From assembly GCA_050084985.1 (NCBI GenBank), contig JBITNC010000001.1, positions 116,746,001 to 116,810,000 on the forward strand: a stretch of DNA of 64,000 nucleotides, written 5' to 3'. The notes below the pieces were generated by a model. The model searched no databases. It was given only the letters and a program-made list of their open reading frames with translations, and was not told where the DNA came from. Made by a program: the position numbers and the translations under genes. This DNA is from Nageia nagi. Taxonomy: Eukaryota > Pinophyta. Position 1 is the stretch's first letter, and every line of letters begins with the position of its first letter. Below, in pieces: positions 59,811 through 64,000 of the stretch.

Positions 59811-60278
59811 AAGGTTGAGAAAACTAGTTGATAGTGTCGGTGTTAAGTTTGGTGAGCAGTGAGAGTTACCAAAAAGTAATGACTAAATTTTTTTCATTTA
59901 TGAAGGAATTATTGAAGGAGAAAAGGAAGTGTAAAAATATGAAGAATAAGAAAATGTGTTAGAAAAGGAGAAATCATATGAAGATAAATAAAAAGACAAG
60001 AAACCCAAATCCATAACTTGGTAAAAACTCATCTTGAAGAATAAATAATTCAAGATCCCAAAGTCAGTGTTCAGATGAGAAGAAAAATTGTAAGAGCCTT
60101 CTCTCTTTTATCTAGCATAAAATCTAAAAATATTATCATGAAAAGTCAAGATGAAGGTTGAGTATAAGCAATGAATGAAGAATTAGATTAGATTGAGAAA
60201 AACAAAACTTAGATGTTGGTACCAAGATCTTTAAACAATAATGTGATTGGTACTAAATAAGTATTTTGGAATAAGTTG
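59811..60278 (+). pseudogene. copia pol linker and start of RT, up to the MITE
   Basis: A Glu/Lys-rich, stop-containing linker leads to VIGTK-stop-VFWNKL near 60250-60275, the usual RT opening (xVIGTKWVFxNK). The MITE interrupts it at 60278; RT resumes at 60843. Confidence 0.65.
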
Positions 60279-60834
60279 CAAGGTTCATTTTAAGAGCCCT
60301 TCCTCAAGAGTAACTTGAAAAATTGTTGGCTAGTCAAATTTATAAGGTAATTTTAATAAAATTTGTAAAAATTACAAAGATGATTTTGAAATTGAAAAAT
60401 AAGTCATATAGATATTTTGGCAAATTTTTAGATTTTCATATCAATCTACTACCAAGAGGCAGTAGTCTACTATGAGTGGTAGTAGATTGCTATCGGATAG
60501 GGTAGTAGTAGATTGCTATTAATAGGTACCAAACTGCTATTGAGAGGTATCAAATTTAGATTAAGGTATTTATATTGGATGATTTAGTGTAAATATAAAT
60601 AATAATATATAATATCAAGGTAAAGTTGGCTATTTATTACTTCTAAATATCAATACAAAAATAAAAAATTAAAATTAAAATGTTGATTTGGCTAGGCAAA
60701 TTAGGATGAAAAATTAAAAATAAAAACATTTGGCAACAATGATGTTATTGTAACTCAAAAAAGTTACCAATTTTAATTTTAGGAATCTTTAAAATTCAAT
60801 TATTAACAACTATTAGTGGCTAAAATGAACCCTA
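60279..60834. mobile_element. hAT-type MITE inserted in copia RT (556 bp)
   Basis: The insertion is flanked by the 8-bp direct repeat ATAAGTTG at 60271-60278 and 60835-60842. Its ends are CAAGGTTCATTTTA (left) and, on the other strand, TAGGGTTCATTTTA (right), 12 of 14 identical. The 8-bp duplication and a YARGG start fit the hAT superfamily. It has no coding frame and sits exactly between two halves of the RT frame. If the extra matching A on each side is counted, the duplication would be 9 bp, as in Mutator elements, with 13-bp ends. A GGTAGTAGATTGCTATYRGATAG-like minisatellite fills 60440-60550. Confidence 0.75.
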
Positions 60835-60842
60835 ATAAGTTG

Positions 60843-61490
60843 AACAAAAATGGACAGGTAGTTAGAACAAAGCAAGATTTGTATGTAAAGGGTATGCACA
60901 AGTTAAAGGTGTTGACTTCGAGGAAACATTTGCTCTTGTGGCTAGATTAGAGGCAATTAGAATATTTCTCACTTGGGCAGTATACAAGAATTCCAAGGTA
61001 TATCAAATGGATATGAAATCACTATTTTTGAATAGGAATCTTGAAGAAAAATTTTATATTGAGAAACCTAATGATTTTGAACTTTGTGATGATCTCGTCT
61101 TTGTTTAAAAATTGAAAAAAACATTATATTGGTTGAAACAGCCACCCCAAGCATGGTATTCAAGGTTAGACAATTATGTTACACAAGAGTGATTCAATAA
61201 AGGCATTATGGATATCAATTTGTATGTTAAACTTGAAAATGACCATTATATTATTATTGTGGTGTATATAGGTGATATCATATTTGGAATCAACAAATAT
61301 GAATTATATAAAGATTTTACAAATAAGATGTAGAAAGAATTTGAAATGCCTATGATTGGGGAACTTTTATATTTTCTTGGTTTATAAGTCAATCAAAAAA
61401 AGAAAGGCATATTTATATCTCATATTAAATATGTGAAAGAAGATGTTGGAAAAGTTCACAATGGACGATTGCAATCTAGTTAGCACTCCC
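60843..61490 (+). pseudogene. copia reverse transcriptase, YVDD changed to YIGD
   Basis: It resumes after the MITE with NGQVVRTK, then RFVCKGYAQVKGVDFEETFA, LVARLEAIRIFLTWAVYKNS and VYQMDMKSLFLNRNLEEKFY. The catalytic loop reads VVYIGDIIFG where YVDD is expected. FEMPMIGELLYFLGL precedes a stop. Frameshifts and stops also occur near 61110 and 61185. Confidence 0.85.
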
Positions 61491-61549
61491 AAGATGATAG
61501 GTTAGAAGTTGAGCAAGGATCATAAATCTTTATTTATTGACCAAACTAC

Positions 61550-62172
61550 ACACAATTCGATGACTGGGAGCTTACTATACTTGATAGTGACTAGATCAGA
61601 TATTTTGTAGGTAGTATGCATGGTGGCATGATTTCATCCTAGTCCTAAGGAGACTCGTGATAGTTGTGAAGAGGATTTTTTAGCACCTCAAAGGTACACT
61701 AGATTATGGTTTATGGTATCCAAATTGTAAGGAATTCATACTTTTAACATATTTATATACAAATTGGATAGGATGTGTCGATGATAGGAAGAGCACTAAT
61801 GGAGGTGCATTTTATCTTGGTGACAACTTAGTGTCTTGGCACAACAAAAGTAGGAATCTGTTTCTTTGTCCATAGTAGAGATAGAGTACATTGCAATGAT
61901 ATCATGTTGTACATAGGTTCTATAGATGAATCGGATTTTGCAATAAATTTCAATGAGCCCATATCTATTATGTGTGATACTACTAGTGCAATTAATATTT
62001 CCAAGAATCCAATGATGCATTCTCGCATAAAGCACATAGCTATTAGGTATCATTTTTTGAAGAAGAAAGTGTAATAAGGTGAGGTAAATTTAGATTTTAT
62101 CCCCACAATAGAGAAGGTAGTAGACATTTTATATAAAACTATTACTCAAAGAAGTTTTTTAGCACCTTCGTA
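61550..62172 (+). pseudogene. copia RT C-terminus and RNase H
   Basis: MTGSLLYLIVTRSDIL and HPSPKET match the RT-RNase H connection. DWIGCVDDRKSTNGG-type sequence follows near 61765 and GDNLVSWHNKSR near 61835. After a frame change, SIMCDTTSAINISKNPMMHS and IKHIAIRYHFLKKKV appear near 61970-62070. The pol end near 62172 is TAA-type, with sequence EKVVDILYKTITQRSFLAPS before it. Confidence 0.8.
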
Positions 62173-62363
62173 AAATATTAGAAGTGGTCACATTTCCTTA
62201 GCATTGACTAGTTTTTGGGGCCACATTTTTAGACGGAGAATTCTTGTCCTTATTTTCATTTTTTCTCCTATTTATAACTTATACTCATTTTACTAATCTT
62301 TACATGAGAATGTTATGTATGGACTCAAGGGGAGTCTTCGACAACCCTTTAGTCTTGATATCA

Positions 62364-62417
62364 AAGGGGGGATTACTATGGTGAGTGCATTGTCAACAAT
62401 TTTAAAGGGGGGATTAT
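62364..62417 (+). other. two polypurine tracts before the 3' LTR
   Basis: AAAGGGGGGATTA occurs at about 62365 and again at about 62404, 39 bp apart. The second lies directly before the LTR start TGAGCAAGG at 62418. Either could prime plus-strand synthesis; position favours the second. Confidence 0.7.
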
Positions 62418-64000
62418 TGAGCAAGGTGAAATGATAATGTTATCATTATTTTTAAAACACTATTATGGATGTGTTCATCAATTGCATAGGAATTTTTTGC
62501 ATCTATGTGCTTCAGTGTGAAAAGTTGTAAAAGATAAAAAAAATGTCAAAAGTTCAAAAAGTTGTCAAATAATTACAAATGATGCAAAGGTCATTCATAT
62601 GTGCTTGTTTAAAGATGTTTGGTGCTTATGTGGATGATTTGGATATTCATGTAAAGTTGTTACAATTTGTTCATGTAAATTTATAAAACTCTTCAAGAAG
62701 TTGTCAAAGTTATCAAAATTGTAAAAATTGCAAAAGTTATTAAAAAGGAGCAAAAGTTACAAATCTTGCTTTTATGTGTCAATGAACTATTTTGGATGGC
62801 CTAACATATCTTTGGAACCTATTTTAATTAGTTATAAGTGAATTTGTAGTGTTAATACAACTGGTTGCCTTGTCGATGCATCAGTGACAAAGCTTGGGCC
62901 TTTTTTGGCTAAGTGTAATTTTGAACAAAGTTATCATTTTGTAGAAGTTAATGTGTGTATTTAGTGAAAATTTAGAGTTTTGGTTTTATACCAATAGTAT
63001 AGGGATATACTAATAATAGGTGGTTCACATGTTTCCTCAATCTAACATCAAATTAGAAAGTTATAGCTTCCAAAAAATGCCTCAGGATTACTGTTTCCAG
63101 TTTTAGGTAGTTTTATGGGATAATGATAAATGCCAAAAATGGTGAAAAAATATGAGTTTTTTTAAAATGTGATGATTATTTCATATTTATATAATAAAAT
63201 TAAGCAATTTTTCCATTTGGATCATCATGATATGAGGTCCCAAAGTATGAGAAACTATAAATTACACATTCTTTGAATGCTAAGTGTTGAATGAAATGTC
63301 TTCGAAATCAACATGGAAGGGTACTTTGTCAGATGTTCAATAAGAAATTTGTGATGAGTTAGAGGTTTAAATTTTGAGTGAAGGTATTCAAATATATTAT
63401 GAATATGTGATCCAATTTTAATCTTAATATGATATTCAAGGAAGAAATAGTTAGCATTGCAAAATAGTTCTAGAGAATGTTTTTAAGTTTTGGACAATTT
63501 TGTTGTTTGCATGATAATTTTGCTTTGGGGTGTATTTATTAAAATGAATATTTATATGGAATATTAGAATGTGCTAAAATAGTTTATAATAATGTTGTAA
63601 GTGTTAGCTTAGTATTTAGGTTGATTGGTGGCATTGCCAATATTTGTTTGGACAAGTTTGCATTTTGTGGGATAGATGCAAAATTAGCATCGATGACCTA
63701 ATTATAGTTAAAATTGTAATAAATATGCAAGTATTTTAGGGGTAAAAAATTTACAAGAGGTATTTCATATTAAGGTAAACATAATATATGAATTTCAAAT
63801 CAAACGAATACATGAGGAAGATTTTGAGTGAGTTGTAAAAAGTTAATTTCTTACTTTTTCAATTTTGGGGAGCCTTATGAATAGTAACATTTTTGGTCAA
63901 ATTTATCTCTTATGTTTATGAAATTAGTTTTTTAAGAGGCTTTTTAACATATAACACATTAAGATGAAAAACATTGCTTCTTGAATCATGTCAATCCGAG
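62418..64000 (+). repeat. copia 3' LTR, partial
   Basis: TGAGCAAGGTGAAATGATAA opens it, and matching to the 5' LTR is clear but diverged to about 63410 (GTGTGAAAAGTTGTAAAAG, GATGAGTTAGAGG). Beyond that the match is lost, so 63410-64000 may be an insertion, a different LTR variant or flank. Confidence 0.7.

Larger units (their letters stand above)
54770..64000 (+). mobile_element. Ty1/copia retrotransposon, fuller copy, 3' LTR cut by window edge
   Basis: The order is 5' LTR, primer site, gag with several zinc knuckles, protease, integrase, RT (interrupted by a MITE), RNase H, two polypurine tracts and 3' LTR. All coding blocks carry stops. The first integrase Asp and the RT YVDD motif are changed. 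Confidence 0.88.

Overview
The window reads as nuclear DNA of a seed plant with a large, AT-rich, repeat-filled genome. Host-type coding content is small: a G-type (bulb-type) lectin receptor-like kinase, a broken tandem paralog of it, and fossil pentatricopeptide (PPR) repeats. Almost everything else is old, nested retroelements. The lectin-kinase repertoire and the depth of transposon decay would suit a gymnosperm, but no sequence here proves that.

Layout. 1-16080: a Ty3/gypsy element of the Tat type on the minus strand, with 3' LTR end at 1-236, polypurine tract, gag, protease, RT, RNase H, an integrase remnant and a complete 5' LTR at 15240-16080. Between pol and the 3' LTR it carries two extra genes: a sense ORF of unknown function (5255-6466) and an antisense plant mobile domain (PMD) gene that keeps an intron (967-3359). 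About 17430-23484: a decayed Ty1/copia element on the minus strand, split by a LINE fragment and cut by an assembly gap. 23585-28214: a 4.63-kb segment (PPR debris, copia 5' LTR, gag, start of protease) that recurs at 54334-58964. 28215-33100: lectin receptor kinase 1 with flanks that contain pieces of another paralog's upstream region. 34330-39900: an unrecognised decayed frame and a LINE with ORF1, endonuclease and RT. 40110-43945: receptor kinase 2, disrupted by a second LINE fragment and a gap. 44806-50275: another copia element. 50276-52300: low-information DNA with CACTA-like and tandem repeat traces. 52310-54762: a PPR pseudogene on the minus strand. 54770-64000: the fuller copia copy, with a hAT-type MITE in its RT and a 3' LTR that runs off the window.

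No retroelement here looks autonomous. Each has stops, and several have changed catalytic residues (protease Asp, integrase first Asp, RT YVDD). Many stops fit loss of a Gln codon CAG or CAA to TAG or TAA, as expected from C-to-T decay of methylated plant DNA. The only gene that may still give a product is receptor kinase 1, and it has one frameshift late in the kinase domain. Points of most interest are the intron-bearing antisense PMD gene inside a retrotransposon, its sense neighbour of unknown function, the shared-decay segmental duplication, the PPR fossils and the MITE. No tRNA, rRNA or CRISPR was seen by eye. All similarity calls were made by reading, without database searches.
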